A stretch of DNA of 64,000 bases from Actinomycetospora callitridis. GTDB taxonomy: Bacteria > Actinomycetota > Actinomycetes > Mycobacteriales > Pseudonocardiaceae. The notes under the pieces were generated by a model. That model worked only from the letters and a program-made list of their open reading frames with translations. It did not search any database and was not told where the DNA came from. This document shows, in pieces, positions 10,935 to 21,620 of this stretch. Made by a program: the position numbers and the translations under genes. The stretch lies in the NCBI RefSeq assembly GCF_028737265.1, contig NZ_JAQZAK010000004.1:62001-126000 (forward strand), written 5' to 3'. The number at the start of each line of letters is the position of its first letter. Position 1 is the stretch's first letter.

Positions 10935-11723
10935 TCAGCGCTCGGTGGTGGGCTGGGTGGTGGGCTGGGTGACGGGCTGGGTCAGCGGCGGCACGACGGC
11001 GCGCACGACGACGAGTTCCTCGGTCCTCTGGTCGTCCGCGACCAGGCCGCGCTCGCGCAGCAGGCTGTGGCGCGCGGTGAGGACCGGGCCGAACGGGTGC
11101 TCGTGGCGCACGACGACCTCGGCGTCCATGCCCTGCTCGCGGAGCCGGGCCACGGTCACGGCCGGGTCGTTGAGCGAGGAGTGCACCACGAGCAGCCGGC
11201 CGCCGGGGCGCAGGACCCGAGGCGCCTCGTCGCACACCCGGTCGAGCACCGCGCGCCCGTCGCGCCCACCGTCGTAGGCCCGCGCGAGCCCGTGCTCGGG
11301 CAGGTCGTCGGTGGCGGCGGGCACGTAGGGCGGGTTGGAGACGACGACGTCGAACCGCTCCCCCGCCACCGGCGCCGTCAGGTCACCGCGGCGCACGCGC
11401 ACCCGGCGTCCGTGCCGCAGGGCGTTGAGGCGGGTCGAGAGCAGCGCCCGGCGCGAGACGTCGACCGCGGTCACGTCGGTCCCCGGGACCCCCGCGGCGA
11501 CCACCGACAGGGCCCCGGCACCGGCGCCCAGCTCGAGGACCCGGCACGCCCGCGCGGGGCCGCAGCCGTGGTCGGTCAGCTCGCGACGCAGGACGTCGGC
11601 GAGCAGCCACGTGTCACGCTGGACCGGATAGACGCCGGGCACACGCAGCACCTGGTGGTGCGGCCGGATCTCGGTGGGGGACGCGGGCGAGGTCCTGCGG
11701 GGGTCGGGGGCGACGGTCGTCAT
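10935..11723 (-). CDS. HemK/PrmC-like class I methyltransferase
   Basis: SAM-dependent N5-glutamine methyltransferase-like protein, 262 residues. Motif I LELGAGAG is at 63-70 and the substrate Gln/Asn-binding NPPY motif at 130-133. It is shorter than PrmC and lacks the N-terminal helical domain, like the HemK2/Mtq2-type proteins common in actinobacteria. The C-terminus ends in TQP-rich 4-residue repeats encoded by a 12-bp tandem repeat (about 10944-10983). The target protein is unknown. Confidence 0.8.
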   Translation of the reverse strand: MTTVAPDPRRTSPASPTEIRPHHQVLRVPGVYPVQRDTWLLADVLRRELTDHGCGPARACRVLELGAGAGALSVVAAGVPGTDVTAVDVSRRALLSTRLNALRHGRRVRVRRGDLTAPVAGERFDVVVSNPPYVPAATDDLPEHGLARAYDGGRDGRAVLDRVCDEAPRVLRPGGRLLVVHSSLNDPAVTVARLREQGMDAEVVVRHEHPFGPVLTARHSLLRERGLVADDQRTEELVVVRAVVPPLTQPVTQPTTQPTTER

Positions 11724-11932
11724 GGGCTCCTCGGCTCGGCTCGGTGGTGGCGAGTCGGGTCGCGGGCGCCGCGGGAGGCGCGCCGGTCGCCGACGTCGGC
11801 GTCGACCCAGGGGCAGGCGTTACCCGACCGGAGGTCGGCGCAAGGGGTCTCGGACATCACGTGCGAGATCCGTCGGATACGGCGACCCGATCGGGTACCA
11901 CCTCGAACGCTGTCGATGTGAAGGAGCGCTCC

Positions 11933-12925
11933 GTGCCCGTCCTGCCCCGTCCCCGAGGACCGGTCTCGACCGCCGTGCTCGACGTGCTCTCCGGCCGTCG
12001 GCCGGCGTCGGACCTGCCCTGGCGTCCCGACGCCGAACCCCTGGGTGAGGACCTTCAGCTCGCGCTGTACTGCTGCTACGAGCTGCACTACCGGTCGTTC
12101 GACGGCGTCGACGACGCGCTGGAGTGGGACCCCGATCTGCTGGGCCTGCGCAGCCACCTCGAGGACCTGTTCCTCGGTGCCGTCCGGGCGCAGGTCTCGG
12201 GGGGCGACGACGTCGAGGCGGCCGTCGACGCCCTGCTCGTCGAGCCCGTCGAGGGCAGCGGGCCCTCGTGGCACCTCGCCCGCGACGGCGAGCGCTGGCA
12301 GCTCGACGAGTACGTCGCGCAGCGCTCGCTCTACCACCTCAAGGAGGCCGACCCTCAGGCCTGGGTGATCCCGCGGCTCGACGGCGTCGAGGGACGCGCG
12401 AAGGCGTCGCTGATGACCGTCGAGCACGACGAGTACGGCGCCGGGCGGCCCGAGCGGGTGCACGCGCGGATCTACGCGGAGATGATGGCCGGCCTCGGGC
12501 TCGACACCACCTACGGCGCCTACCTCGACGTGGCGCCCGCGGAGACGCTCGCGACCGTCAACATCATGTCGCTGTTCGGTCTGCACCGCCGGTGGCGCGG
12601 GGCGTCGGTGGGCCAGTTCGCGCTCATCGAGATCACGTCACCGCCGGGGTCGGCGCGGCTCGTGCGCGCGATCGAGCGGCTGGGCCTGCCGGACGAGGTG
12701 ACGGCGTTCTACGCCGAGCACGTCGAGGCCGACGCGGTGCACGAGCAGCTCGTGCGCCGGGACCTCATCGCCGGGCTGCTCGAGTCCGAGCCGGAGCTGG
12801 CCGCGGACGTCGTGCTCGGCATCCAGGCGTCGACCCTGCTCGAGGACCGGCTCGCCGATCACCTCACGGCGGCCTGGTCGTCCGGGGAGTCGTCGTTCGT
12901 GTCGCGGGCACTCTCGGCGGTCTGA
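11933..12925 (+). CDS. Iron-containing redox enzyme-like (TENA/heme-oxygenase fold) protein
   Basis: 330 residues from a GTG with AAGGAG 6 bases upstream. The upstream frame is open to 11744 but has no start signal. Helical, with conserved acidic/His residues (CCYELHYRSFDG, VEHDEYGAGRPERVHARIYAEMM, FYAEHVEADAVHE) as in the 'iron-containing redox enzyme' family related to diiron CADD-like and TENA folds. Its 3' end overlaps the convergent CDGSH gene by 67 bases. Confidence 0.75.
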   Translation: MPVLPRPRGPVSTAVLDVLSGRRPASDLPWRPDAEPLGEDLQLALYCCYELHYRSFDGVDDALEWDPDLLGLRSHLEDLFLGAVRAQVSGGDDVEAAVDALLVEPVEGSGPSWHLARDGERWQLDEYVAQRSLYHLKEADPQAWVIPRLDGVEGRAKASLMTVEHDEYGAGRPERVHARIYAEMMAGLGLDTTYGAYLDVAPAETLATVNIMSLFGLHRRWRGASVGQFALIEITSPPGSARLVRAIERLGLPDEVTAFYAEHVEADAVHEQLVRRDLIAGLLESEPELAADVVLGIQASTLLEDRLADHLTAAWSSGESSFVSRALSAV

Positions 12926-13122
12926 GCCGGGCGGATCTTCCGCCGGTGGCTGGTGTCGCAGAACGGGTAGCGCTTGGTCCGCCGGCAGGCGCACAGGGCC
13001 ACGACCGGCCGCTCGCTGGTCACCGTCGTCCCGTCGGGCAGCTCCAGCTCGACCGGGCCCTCGACGAGGAACGGCCCGCCCTCGGTCATCGTGATGCGGG
13101 TGGGTCCTGACGGTGCGGCCAT
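12859..13122 (-). CDS. CDGSH-type [2Fe-2S] protein
   Basis: 87 residues with the mitoNEET-type ligand set C44-x-C46-x8-C55-x3-H59, read as CACRRTKRYPFCDTSH; the usual Gly of CDGSH is Thr here. Members bind a labile [2Fe-2S] cluster for redox or cluster transfer. It follows the hydrolase gene by 9 bases on the same strand and its end overlaps the convergent TENA-like gene, so the pairing of a diiron-like enzyme with a CDGSH protein may be functional. Confidence 0.8.
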   Translation of the reverse strand: MAAPSGPTRITMTEGGPFLVEGPVELELPDGTTVTSERPVVALCACRRTKRYPFCDTSHRRKIRPAQTAESARDTNDDSPDDQAAVR

Positions 13123-13131
13123 GGTCGGCGT

Positions 13132-13866
13132 CTACCCCGTCGACGCCTCCCGGCACACGCGGCGGGTGAGCGTCACGATGTGCCGGGCGAGCTCGGCGGG
13201 ACGGGTCTGAGGCAGGTTGTGCGCCCCCTCGGTGATGGTCACGACCTCGATCCCCGGGCGGGTCGCGGCGAGCGCGTCGAGCCAGCCGGTCGGGGCGAGG
13301 TGGTCGTGCGGGCCGCGCACCAGCAGCACCGGCACCGTCGTCGCCGCGAGGGTGGCCCGCAGGTCGCGGCGACGGGCGGCGCGCAGGGCACGGGCGAAGC
13401 CGGACAGCCGGGTCGTCGCGTAGGAGCGCAGCATGCCCGGCACGCGGCGCGGGTCCTCCCGCGCCGCGGTGCGCAGCCAGCGCACGACCAGGCGGCGCCG
13501 GGGCGACATGCGCGGATCGGCGGTCGGGCCGACGAGCACGAGGCCGCGCACCGTGTGCGGGTGACGCCGGGCCAGCTCGGCCACGACCTGGCAGCTCGCC
13601 GAGTGCCCGACCAGGACCAGCGGCCCGTCCGCGAGGCCGTGCGCGTCCAGGCGCCGCGCGAGGTCGTCGGCCGACGACTCCGGGTCCAGCGCCGCGCCCG
13701 ACTCCGCGCGGAGTCCCATGGACGGCAGGGCGACGACCGCCGTGGGGACGGCGACGCCGAGCGCGTCGACGAGTCCCCCGTACGACGCGGCCGTCAGACC
13801 CAGGCCGGGGACCACGACCGCGACGGGGCGGCCCGCCGGCGGCAGGAGGACGGGGTGCGGGGGCAT
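13132..13866 (-). CDS. Alpha/beta hydrolase
   Basis: 244 residues with the oxyanion-hole region VVPGLGLTAASYG, nucleophile elbow GHSAS (Ser89), late acid loop VRGPHDHLAP and catalytic His in EGAHNLPQ. Substrate unknown; esterase or related. A small perfect hairpin, CCGGGT-GACT-ACCCGG (13868-13883), sits immediately before its ATG and could affect initiation. First gene of a two-gene unit with the CDGSH protein. Confidence 0.8.
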   Translation of the reverse strand: MPPHPVLLPPAGRPVAVVVPGLGLTAASYGGLVDALGVAVPTAVVALPSMGLRAESGAALDPESSADDLARRLDAHGLADGPLVLVGHSASCQVVAELARRHPHTVRGLVLVGPTADPRMSPRRRLVVRWLRTAAREDPRRVPGMLRSYATTRLSGFARALRAARRRDLRATLAATTVPVLLVRGPHDHLAPTGWLDALAATRPGIEVVTITEGAHNLPQTRPAELARHIVTLTRRVCREASTG

Positions 13867-13933
13867 CCCGGGTGACTACCCGGCCGCGTGCGGCGTCCTG
13901 TCGGCGTGAGACCGACTCCTCACCCCGGCCCGC

Positions 13934-15081
13934 TCAGCGCTCCCGCCGGGCGCCGCCGGCCGGGTGGACCTCGCGCACCACCGGCTCGGGGTGGCCGTCG
14001 ACGGCGGCCCGGCGCGTCACGGCCTCGGCGATGTCCTCGGCGGCGGCGGCCGGGGTGAGCAGGAGCGCGCTGCCACCGAAGCCGCCGCCGACCAGACGCG
14101 ACCCGAGCGCCCCGTGCTCGAGGGCCGTCTCCACCACGGCGTCGAGCGCCGGCACCGAGACCTCGAAGTCGTCGCGCAGCGAGGCGTGCGACGCGGTCAG
14201 CTCGGGCCCGACCTCCGCGGGGCGGCCGGCTCGCAGCAGCTCCACGACGCGGTGGACCCGCGCCTGCTCGGTGACGACGTGGCGGGCGCGCCGGAGCAGC
14301 GTCCCGTCCAGCCGGTCCAGCATCGCCGGCGTCGCCTCGCGCAGGGCATCGACGCCGAGCGCCTCCGCGGCGGCGACACAGGCGGCGCGGCGGTCGGCGT
14401 AGCCGCCGTCGGCGAGGTCGTGGCGCACCCGGGTGTCGACCACGAGCGTCACGAGCCCGTGCTCCTCCAGCCCGAGCGCGACGTGCTCGGCCTCGAGCGT
14501 GCGGCAGTCGAGCAGGAGCGCCGCGCCCTCGCGGCACATCAGCGACGCCGCCTGGTCCATGATCCCGACGGGTGCGCCGACGATGTCGTTCTCCGCGCGG
14601 CGCCCGGCGCGGGCCAGGGTGTGGCGGTCGAGGTCGCTGCCGGTCAGCTCCGCCACGGCCAGCGCCACCGCGGACTCCAGCGCTGCCGACGACGAGAGCC
14701 CCGCGCCGAGCGGGACGTCGCCGTCCACCACCAGGTCCCACCCCGCGCCCGGCAGGCCCTCCTCGCGCAGCGCCCACACCGTCCCCAGCGCGTAGGCCGA
14801 CCAGCCCCGAGCCTGGGCGAGCGCGTCGAGCGTGGTGGTGACGAGGTCGTCGGGCTCCTGTGTGGAGCGCACCGTCACGGTGCCGTCGGCACGCGCGGCG
14901 GCGGCGACCCGGCAGCGCCGGTCGATCGCGAAGGGCAGCACGTGGCCCTCGTTGTGGTCGGTGTGCTCGCCGATGAGGTTCACCCGCCCCGGCGCCGAGA
15001 ACACGCCGTCGGGGTCGCGGCCGAGGGCGTCGCGGAAGGTCTGCCCGACGTCCCGGTCGGTCCGGTCGGCACTGGCGGCGC

Positions 15082-15085
<4 letters not shown>
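13934..15085 (-). CDS. galK: Galactokinase
   Basis: GHMP kinase phosphorylating galactose at C1 (Leloir pathway). 383 residues with the galactokinase signature GRVNLIGEHTDHNEG, the ATP-binding PLGAGLSSSAA and the C-terminal GGGFGGSALLL. It starts at GTG 15085, overlapping the galT stop by 4 bases (GTGA). No galE is present in the window. Confidence 0.95.
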
Positions 15086-16079
<994 letters not shown>

Positions 16080-16083
<4 letters not shown>

Positions 16084-16238
16084 GCGTCCTCCCCCCGTAC
16101 GTCCCCCTGAGTCACCCAGGAGAAGAACCGGATCGTCCGCCCGTCGGCGAGCTCGCCGACCTCCTCGCCGACCTCCTCCCCGACCTCCAGGCCGACTCCC
16201 TCGCCGTCCCGTGGGATGGACGCTCCGTCCTCGTCCAA
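16080..16238 (-). CDS. Possible small acidic leader gene of galTK
   Basis: About 52 residues from a TTG with GGGGAGG 5 bases upstream. It contains a short EVGEEVGEEVGEL repeat and ends RTIRFFSWVTQ...GEDA. The stop overlaps the galT start (GTGA), so coupling is plausible. The frame is open further upstream to 16343. No family recognised. It may be spurious, but the ribosome site and overlap favour a real gene. Confidence 0.45.
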
Positions 16239-16362
16239 CGACACCTCCCCCTCGACGCCGGGCGCACACCGATCGCGGTCTCGTGAATCATCACGTCCAC
16301 GGTCACGGCGGGCGACGCCGACCATGGCAGGCCTGGACCGCACCCCGGCAAGGGCGCCGGGG

Positions 16363-17724
16363 CTAGTGGGAGAGAAGTCGGCGTTGTCCGCCGGGTCGGG
16401 GTCTTCGCTCGGGGTCGACCCATCGTGGGGGCGTGAACCACGGGAGCCCGTCGATCATCTGCACGGTCCAGTGGCCGTGGTGGATCACCTGGTGGTGATG
16501 GCGGCAGAGGAGCGTCAGGTTCTCGAGGCACGTCGGACCCTCGTCCGCCGCCCAGTGCTCGACGTGGTGGGCGTGGCAACGCCGCGGTCGGCGCGTGCAG
16601 CCGGGGAAGGCGCAGCCGCCGTCGCGGAAGGTCAGCGCCCGGCGCATCGCGTCCGGGACCAGGCGGGAGCGTCGGCCGATGTCCAACGGCTCCGACTTCG
16701 AGCCCAGCACCATCGGCACGATCTCGGCATCGCAGGCCCACCGGCGGATCGTGGCGGGGTCGGACAGGCGCCGGAGTCGAGCGTGCCGTGTCCGATCGCC
16801 AGCTGCAGCCACCGGAGATCCATGGTGATCGTCAGCAGCGGCCGGCCCGGGCTCCGCAGCGCCTCGGCGGTCGGCGCGGGCGCATCGGATCGGGCCGGCT
16901 CGGGGATCAGGGCCTCCTGAGCGGGGTCGTCGCCGGCGTCATCGCCCTCGGGCTCCGTGTCCGGCTCGGCCGCCCGCTCGCGGCGCGCCTCGGCCGCGAG
17001 GCCACCCGGCCCGGCGGCGTCCTCGACCAGGTCCTTCAGCGCGGAGGCGTTGCGGGTCGGGCGGTCGCGGTCGTCGTCCGGGCCGGTCGGTGTCGCGAGG
17101 GTGTCGAAGACCTCCCAGATCAGCTCCGCGTCCACCGGGTCGCGGAACCGACCCTTGATCACCAGCGATCCGTCCCGGCGGCGGGTCACGTACAGCTCGT
17201 CCCACCGGTCCGCGCCTTCGTCCGGCGCGGCGCCGTCGGGATCGAGATGGTCGAGCAGCCGCTTCGCGACCTTGTCCAACGCGCGGGGCGGCAACCGCGT
17301 GGCCTCGTCCGCGAGGATGCGCTCCGCGTCGACCAGGTCCCACGGGTCCACGTTCTCGGCCTTCGTCAGCCGCGCCATCGCCTTGCGGATGATCTCGAGG
17401 TGGTCGTCGTCGACCAGACCCTCGGCCATCACCCGCGCGGTGTTCGGCATCCGCACCGGCAGCGGCTCACCCCGGAGCGACAGCTGCGGCGTCAGGTCCT
17501 CGGACTCGCCCACCAGCCGGCGGGCGTCATTGAGGTCGATCCGCAACGAGTCCTGCAGCAACCGCTCCGTGGTGCGGTTCCCGGTCGCCACCGCCACCCC
17601 GAGCCGCTCCAGCCCGCGCGACGTCCTCGAGCAGCCGGTACTGCTCGCACCGGAGGGCGACCACCCGGGCATGGAGACGGTCGAGCGCCGCGCGCTCTGC
17701 CGTCCCCACACCCCGTTCGCTCAT
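16363..17724 (-). pseudogene. DUF222/HNH endonuclease (13E12-type), broken by two frame changes
   Basis: The N-terminus (from ATG 17724, MSERGVG) is in one frame, the middle DUF222 domain in another, and the C-terminal HNH domain back in the first. The changes fall near 17610-17622 and 16772-16780. The HNH domain is intact in sequence: CAFPGC...CHAHHVEHW...LCRHHHQVIHH. Such genes occur in many copies in actinomycete genomes and are often degenerate. The two changes cancel each other, so both flanks remain readable. Sequencing error in GC-rich runs is possible. Confidence 0.75.
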
Positions 17725-17929
17725 GTGTTCGATTCGAGAACGGACCCCTGACAGTCACGGCCGCTTCGAGGGAACCCAAGACGGAGACTTCTTGCGGGCC
17801 CGTCGCGCCCGCCGAACACGGGTGGGCAGTGCGGAAGGTCGAGCGACCCGAGGACTTCGCGGTGGGGTTCGCGCACCACGGCGACAGGCGCCCGCACACC
17901 GACAGGCCAACGGGAGGAAGCGGCCGAGG

Positions 17930-18280
17930 TCAGTCCCCCGACCCGTCGGCGAGCCTGTGCACCGCGTCGGCGAAGGAGTCGGCGGCGCGGAGGCGGGCGG
18001 TCAGCGAGCGTCGGCCGGTGTCGGTGAGGCGGTAGCGACGGGGGTCGCGGGACTGGCGGGACACCAGGCGGTTGCGGGCGAGCCGGTGCAGCGTCGGTAC
18101 GAGGCGCGAGAGCGGCATGTCGAGGGTGCCACCGGCCTGCTCGCGCAGGCGGTCCGCGATCTCGTCGTGACGTCGCGGGGCGTCGGCCAGCGCAGCGAGG
18201 ACCAGCGCATCGACCTGGCCCCGGTCCCGGATGCGGGCGCGCGGAGCGGAGGCGCGACGGGTCGTCGTGGTCATGAACAT
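17930..18280 (-). CDS. PadR-like winged-helix regulator
   Basis: 116 residues with a single winged-helix domain: VLAALADAPRRHDEIADRL, then recognition and wing segments LSRLVPTLHRLARNRLV...YRLTDTGRRSL. It resembles PadR or other single-domain regulators. Start ATG 18280 or 18274; neither has a strong ribosome site. It is divergent from the YbaK gene at 18389 with a 108-bp gap. Confidence 0.65.
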   Translation of the reverse strand: MFMTTTTRRASAPRARIRDRGQVDALVLAALADAPRRHDEIADRLREQAGGTLDMPLSRLVPTLHRLARNRLVSRQSRDPRRYRLTDTGRRSLTARLRAADSFADAVHRLADGSGD

Positions 18281-18388
18281 CAGGATGGCCCTGCGCGACG
18301 ATCCGGCAAACGGGGCCGTTGGGCCCAGCCGGGAAGGCCGGACGGTCCATGCGGCCGGGCGTGCGGGTGCCTCGTACCCTCCGGCGCC

Positions 18389-18883
18389 GTGAGCACGCAC
18401 GACGTCACCGGCCGGGACGCGGTCGAGCGGGCCCTGGAGGCCGCCGGGTCGCCGCGGGAGATCCGGACCTTCGACACCCCGGTCCCGTCGGCCGCGGCCG
18501 CCGCGGAGCAGCTGGGCTGCGAGGTCGGCGCGATCGCCAACAGCCTGGTCTTCACCGCCGGCGAGGACGCCCGGGCGGTCCTCGTGCTCGCCTCCGGCGC
18601 GCACCGCGTCGACCCCCGGCGCCTCGCCGCCCACCTCGGCGTCGCGAAGCGTCGCGTCAAGCGCGCCGACCCGGACACCGTCCTGCGGGCGACCGGCCAG
18701 CACGTCGGCGGGGTCGCGCCGGTCGGTCACCCGGCACCGCTCCCCTGCCTCGTCGACGTGGCGCTGACCGCCTACCCGACGGTCTGGGCCGGCGCCGGCG
18801 ACGAGCACTCGATGTTCCCGACCACCGCCGAGGAGCTCGTCGCCCTCACCGGCGGGACGCTGCTCGAGGTCGCCGCGGACTGA
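18389..18883 (+). CDS. YbaK/ProX-type aminoacyl-tRNA deacylase
   Basis: 164 residues of the YbaK/EbsC domain. These proteins hydrolyse mischarged aminoacyl-tRNAs in trans. Conserved segments include the N-terminal TFDTPVPSAAAAAEQLG, the catalytic Lys region GVAKRRVKRAD, and GHVGGVAPVGHP-like GQHVGGVAPVGHPAPLP. GTG start at 18389. The exact amino acid edited cannot be told from sequence. Confidence 0.85.
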   Translation: MSTHDVTGRDAVERALEAAGSPREIRTFDTPVPSAAAAAEQLGCEVGAIANSLVFTAGEDARAVLVLASGAHRVDPRRLAAHLGVAKRRVKRADPDTVLRATGQHVGGVAPVGHPAPLPCLVDVALTAYPTVWAGAGDEHSMFPTTAEELVALTGGTLLEVAAD

Positions 18884-18940
18884 CGGCCGCCGGGCCGGGA
18901 CGACCCCTTGCCGGGGTGGTGACACGGACCACTCCCCTCG

Positions 18941-18983
18941 ATATGGACAGTCTGTTCTCTTCGTGGTTCTCTCTATATGGACA
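18941..18983. repeat. Direct repeat ATATGGACA before an SDR gene
   Basis: ATATGGACA occurs at 18941-18949 and 18975-18983, 34 bases apart, in an AT-richer stretch directly upstream of the SDR start at 19013. Spacing and position suggest an operator, perhaps for the TetR protein at 20660, but the repeats are direct rather than inverted. Confidence 0.4.
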
Positions 18984-19012
18984 CAGCGTCCACATCCACA
19001 CCGGAGGTACCC

Positions 19013-19744
19013 ATGAGCAGCACTCGCGTCGCCCTCGTCACCGGGGGCTCGGGCGGGATCGGCCGCGCGGTGGCCGAGCGACTGGCGCGCGACGGCATGG
19101 CCGTCGCCGTCCACTACGCGGGCAACAAGGCCCGGGCCGAGGAGGTCGTCGCCGCCGTCGAGGCGGCCGGCGGCCGGGCGATCGCCGTCGGCGGCGACGT
19201 CGCGGAGCCCGCGGAGATGGAGGCCGCGTTCGACGCCGTCGAGGAGGCGTTCGGCGGGATCGACGTCGTCGTCAACACCGCCGGGATCATGGTCCTGGCG
19301 CCGATCGCGGAGCTCGACCTCGACGACCTCGACCGCATGCACCGCACCAACATCCGCGGCACCGTCGTCGTCGCCCAGCAGGCCGCCCGCCGCGTCCGCA
19401 CCGGTGGCGCGATCGTCGCGTTCTCGACGTCGGTGACGCGGCTGTCGTTCCCCACCTACGGCGCCTACGTCGCCAGCAAGGGCGCCGTAGAGGCCCTCGT
19501 CCCGGTCCTCGCCCGGGAGCTGCGCGGCCGCGAGGTCACCGTCAACGCCGTCGCTCCCGGCCCGACCGCGACCCCGCTGTTCCTCGAGGGCAAGACCGAG
19601 GAGCAGGTCGCCGGGCTCGCCGAGGCCGCGCCGCTCGAGCGCCTCGGGCAGCCCGACGACATCGCCGAGGCCGTCGCCTTCCTCGCCGGACCCGCCCGCT
19701 GGGTCAACGGCCAGACCCTGTTCGCCAACGGCGGACTCGCCTGA
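19013..19744 (+). CDS. SDR-family NAD(P)-dependent oxidoreductase
   Basis: 243 residues, classical short-chain dehydrogenase. The cofactor motif is TGGSGGIG, then NTAG, the catalytic Ser in FSTSV, YGAYVASK (YxxxK) and the C-terminal PGP...T segment. It resembles 3-oxoacyl-ACP reductase-type enzymes. ATG 19013 has GGAGG 5 bases upstream. First gene of a run SDR, broken SDR, TetR. Confidence 0.9.
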   Translation: MSSTRVALVTGGSGGIGRAVAERLARDGMAVAVHYAGNKARAEEVVAAVEAAGGRAIAVGGDVAEPAEMEAAFDAVEEAFGGIDVVVNTAGIMVLAPIAELDLDDLDRMHRTNIRGTVVVAQQAARRVRTGGAIVAFSTSVTRLSFPTYGAYVASKGAVEALVPVLARELRGREVTVNAVAPGPTATPLFLEGKTEEQVAGLAEAAPLERLGQPDDIAEAVAFLAGPARWVNGQTLFANGGLA

Positions 19745-19755
19745 GAGGACCTGAC

Positions 19756-20663
19756 GTGCACCAGATCATCGTCATCACCGGCGCAGTTCAATACAGCACG
19801 CCGATAGGGGCTTCGGGGCCATGAGCGCCCGCGAGCTCGCCCGCGCCGGCCCCACCGTCTACGCCGGCATCCGCGACACGGCCGGCCGGAACGCACCCGC
19901 CGTCGCCGACGCCGCGGCCTTTGCGGCCGAGCAGGGCGCGGACCTGCGCACCGTCGAGCTCGACGTCGCCGACCAGGACTCCGTCGACGCCGCGATCGCC
20001 CGCGTCGTCGCCGAGGCCGGACGTCTCGACGTCGTCGTCCACAACGCCGGGCACATGGTGCTCGGCCCCACGGAGGCGTTCACCCCCGAGCAGCTCGCGA
20101 GCGTCTACGACACCAACGTCGTGTCGACCCAGCGGGTCAACCGCGCCGCGCTGCCCCACCTGCGCGCCCAGGGCCACGGCCTGGTCCTGTGGGTCGGGTC
20201 GACGAGCACCCGCGGCGGCACCCCGCCCTACCTCGCGCCGTACTTCGCGGCCAAGGCGGCGATGGACTCGCTGGCGGTCAGCTATGCCGCCGAGCTCGCC
20301 CGGTTCGGGATCGACACCTCGATCGTCGTGCCCGGCTCGTTCACCAGCGGCACGAACCACTTCGCGCACGCCGGGCAGGCCGCCGACGCACCCGTGGCCG
20401 CCGCCTACGAGGAGCGGTACGCCGGGCTCCTGGACCAGGTCGGCGCGCGCCTCGCCGAGCTGGCCCCACCGGACGCCGACCCCACCGAGGTCGCCCGCAC
20501 GATCGTCCGCGTGGTCGACACCCCCGCGGGACAGCGGCCCTTCCGCGTGCACGTGGACCCGGCCGACGACGGCGCCGAGGTCGTCAACGCCGTCGGCGAC
20601 CGCGTGCGGACGGAGTTCTACCGCCGGATCGGCCTCGACGACCTGCTGCACGTCCGGGCATGA
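19756..20663 (+). pseudogene. SDR oxidoreductase with N-terminus disrupted by a short insertion
   Basis: A GTG at 19756, with GAGAGG upstream, begins HQIIVITGA, the start of a Rossmann fold. The expected continuation RGFGAMSARELARAG resumes in another frame from about 19806. About 20 extra bases (roughly 19784-19804, AT-richer than the surroundings) split the TGxxxGxG cofactor motif and shift the frame. The rest is intact: NAG, VGSTST, YLAPYFAAK. Translation from the internal ATG 19821 would give 280 residues lacking the first beta strand and glycine motif, which should not bind NAD(P) normally. Confidence 0.65.
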
Positions 20664-21286
20664 CCCGGAGATCGCTAGCATCGCCGGTCGTGGACGACCA
20701 GCGCCGGCCCCGGGGACGGGGCCGGCGCCCGGCCGACGAGGTGCGCGGCGAGGTGCTGGCCGCGGCGGGCGAGCTCCTGCTCGCCGAGGGCATGGCCGGC
20801 TTCACCTTCGAACGGATCTCGGCGATCTCGGGCGCGAGCCGGACCACCCTGCACAAGTGGTGGCCGTCGCGCGGCGCCCTCGCCCTCGAGGCCTACTTCC
20901 GTTCGGTGCAGAGCACGCTCGCGTTCCCCGACACCGGCGACATCGCCGCCGACCTCACCGACCAGCTCACGGCGTTCGTCCGACTGATGACGCAGACGCC
21001 CGCGGGACGCGTGATCGCCGAGCTGATCGGCTCGGCGCAGACCGACCCGGAGCTCGCCGCGGCCTACCGCGAGCACTACTCCGCGCCGCGTCGGGCGCTC
21101 GCCGTCACGGCGATCGAGCAGGCGCGCGACCGCGGCGAGCTCCGGGACGACGTCGACGCCGAAGCGGTGGTCGACCAGCTGTGGGGCGCCTGCTACCACC
21201 GGCTGCTCATCCCCGATCAGCCGCTGACCGAGGACCTGGCCCGCACCCTGGTCGCCCAGGTGGTCCGTGGCGTGGCACGGAGGTGA
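20660..21286 (+). CDS. TetR-family transcriptional regulator
   Basis: 208 residues. The N-terminal HTH reads AAGELLLAEGMAGFTFERISAISGASRTTLHKWWPSRGAL, followed by a TetR_C-type ligand domain. The ATG overlaps the preceding SDR stop by 4 bases (ATGA); a GTG at 20690 is an alternative start. It probably controls the SDR operon it belongs to. Confidence 0.85.
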   Translation: MTRRSLASPVVDDQRRPRGRGRRPADEVRGEVLAAAGELLLAEGMAGFTFERISAISGASRTTLHKWWPSRGALALEAYFRSVQSTLAFPDTGDIAADLTDQLTAFVRLMTQTPAGRVIAELIGSAQTDPELAAAYREHYSAPRRALAVTAIEQARDRGELRDDVDAEAVVDQLWGACYHRLLIPDQPLTEDLARTLVAQVVRGVARR

Positions 21287-21423
21287 CGAAGGTGACGGAG
21301 ACGAGAACGGTGGTGCGCAACCAGGTGACAGGAACGGCGTAGGCTGGATGGCGTCTGGATCGATCCGGTAGTGTCCGACCGGTCCGGACGTACCCCGTAC
21401 ACCGCACCCGAACGAAGGTTGCC

Positions 21424-21603
21424 GTGCCCGCACGCACCACGCCCGAATCCGAGGTCGACGCCCTCGACGTCGAGCTCTCCGAGCTGCGCCAGCTCCTCGA
21501 CCGCCTCGATGGCCTGACCCATCAGGCGCGCACGCGGCTCCGCCGCATCGAGCAGCACCGCAACGGTGTCGACCCCCGTTGGATCGACCGCGCCGCTCGC
21601 TGA
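21424..21603 (+). CDS. Tiny helical protein, unrecognised
   Basis: 59 residues from GTG 21424 with GAAGG 5 bases upstream, ending TGA at 21603. It is Leu/Arg/Glu-rich and likely a coiled coil (VELSELRQLLDRLDGLTHQA), ending NGVDPRWIDRAAR. It is followed directly by a strong terminator hairpin, which supports a real short transcript. No family recognised. Confidence 0.65.
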   Translation: MPARTTPESEVDALDVELSELRQLLDRLDGLTHQARTRLRRIEQHRNGVDPRWIDRAAR

Positions 21604-21620
21604 CCCGTCCCACCAACTGA

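Noticed and set aside
17700..17760. GTTC...GAAC inverted repeat near the HNH gene as a LexA box
   Set aside because: It does not match the TCGAAC-N4-GTTCGA form expected in actinobacteria.
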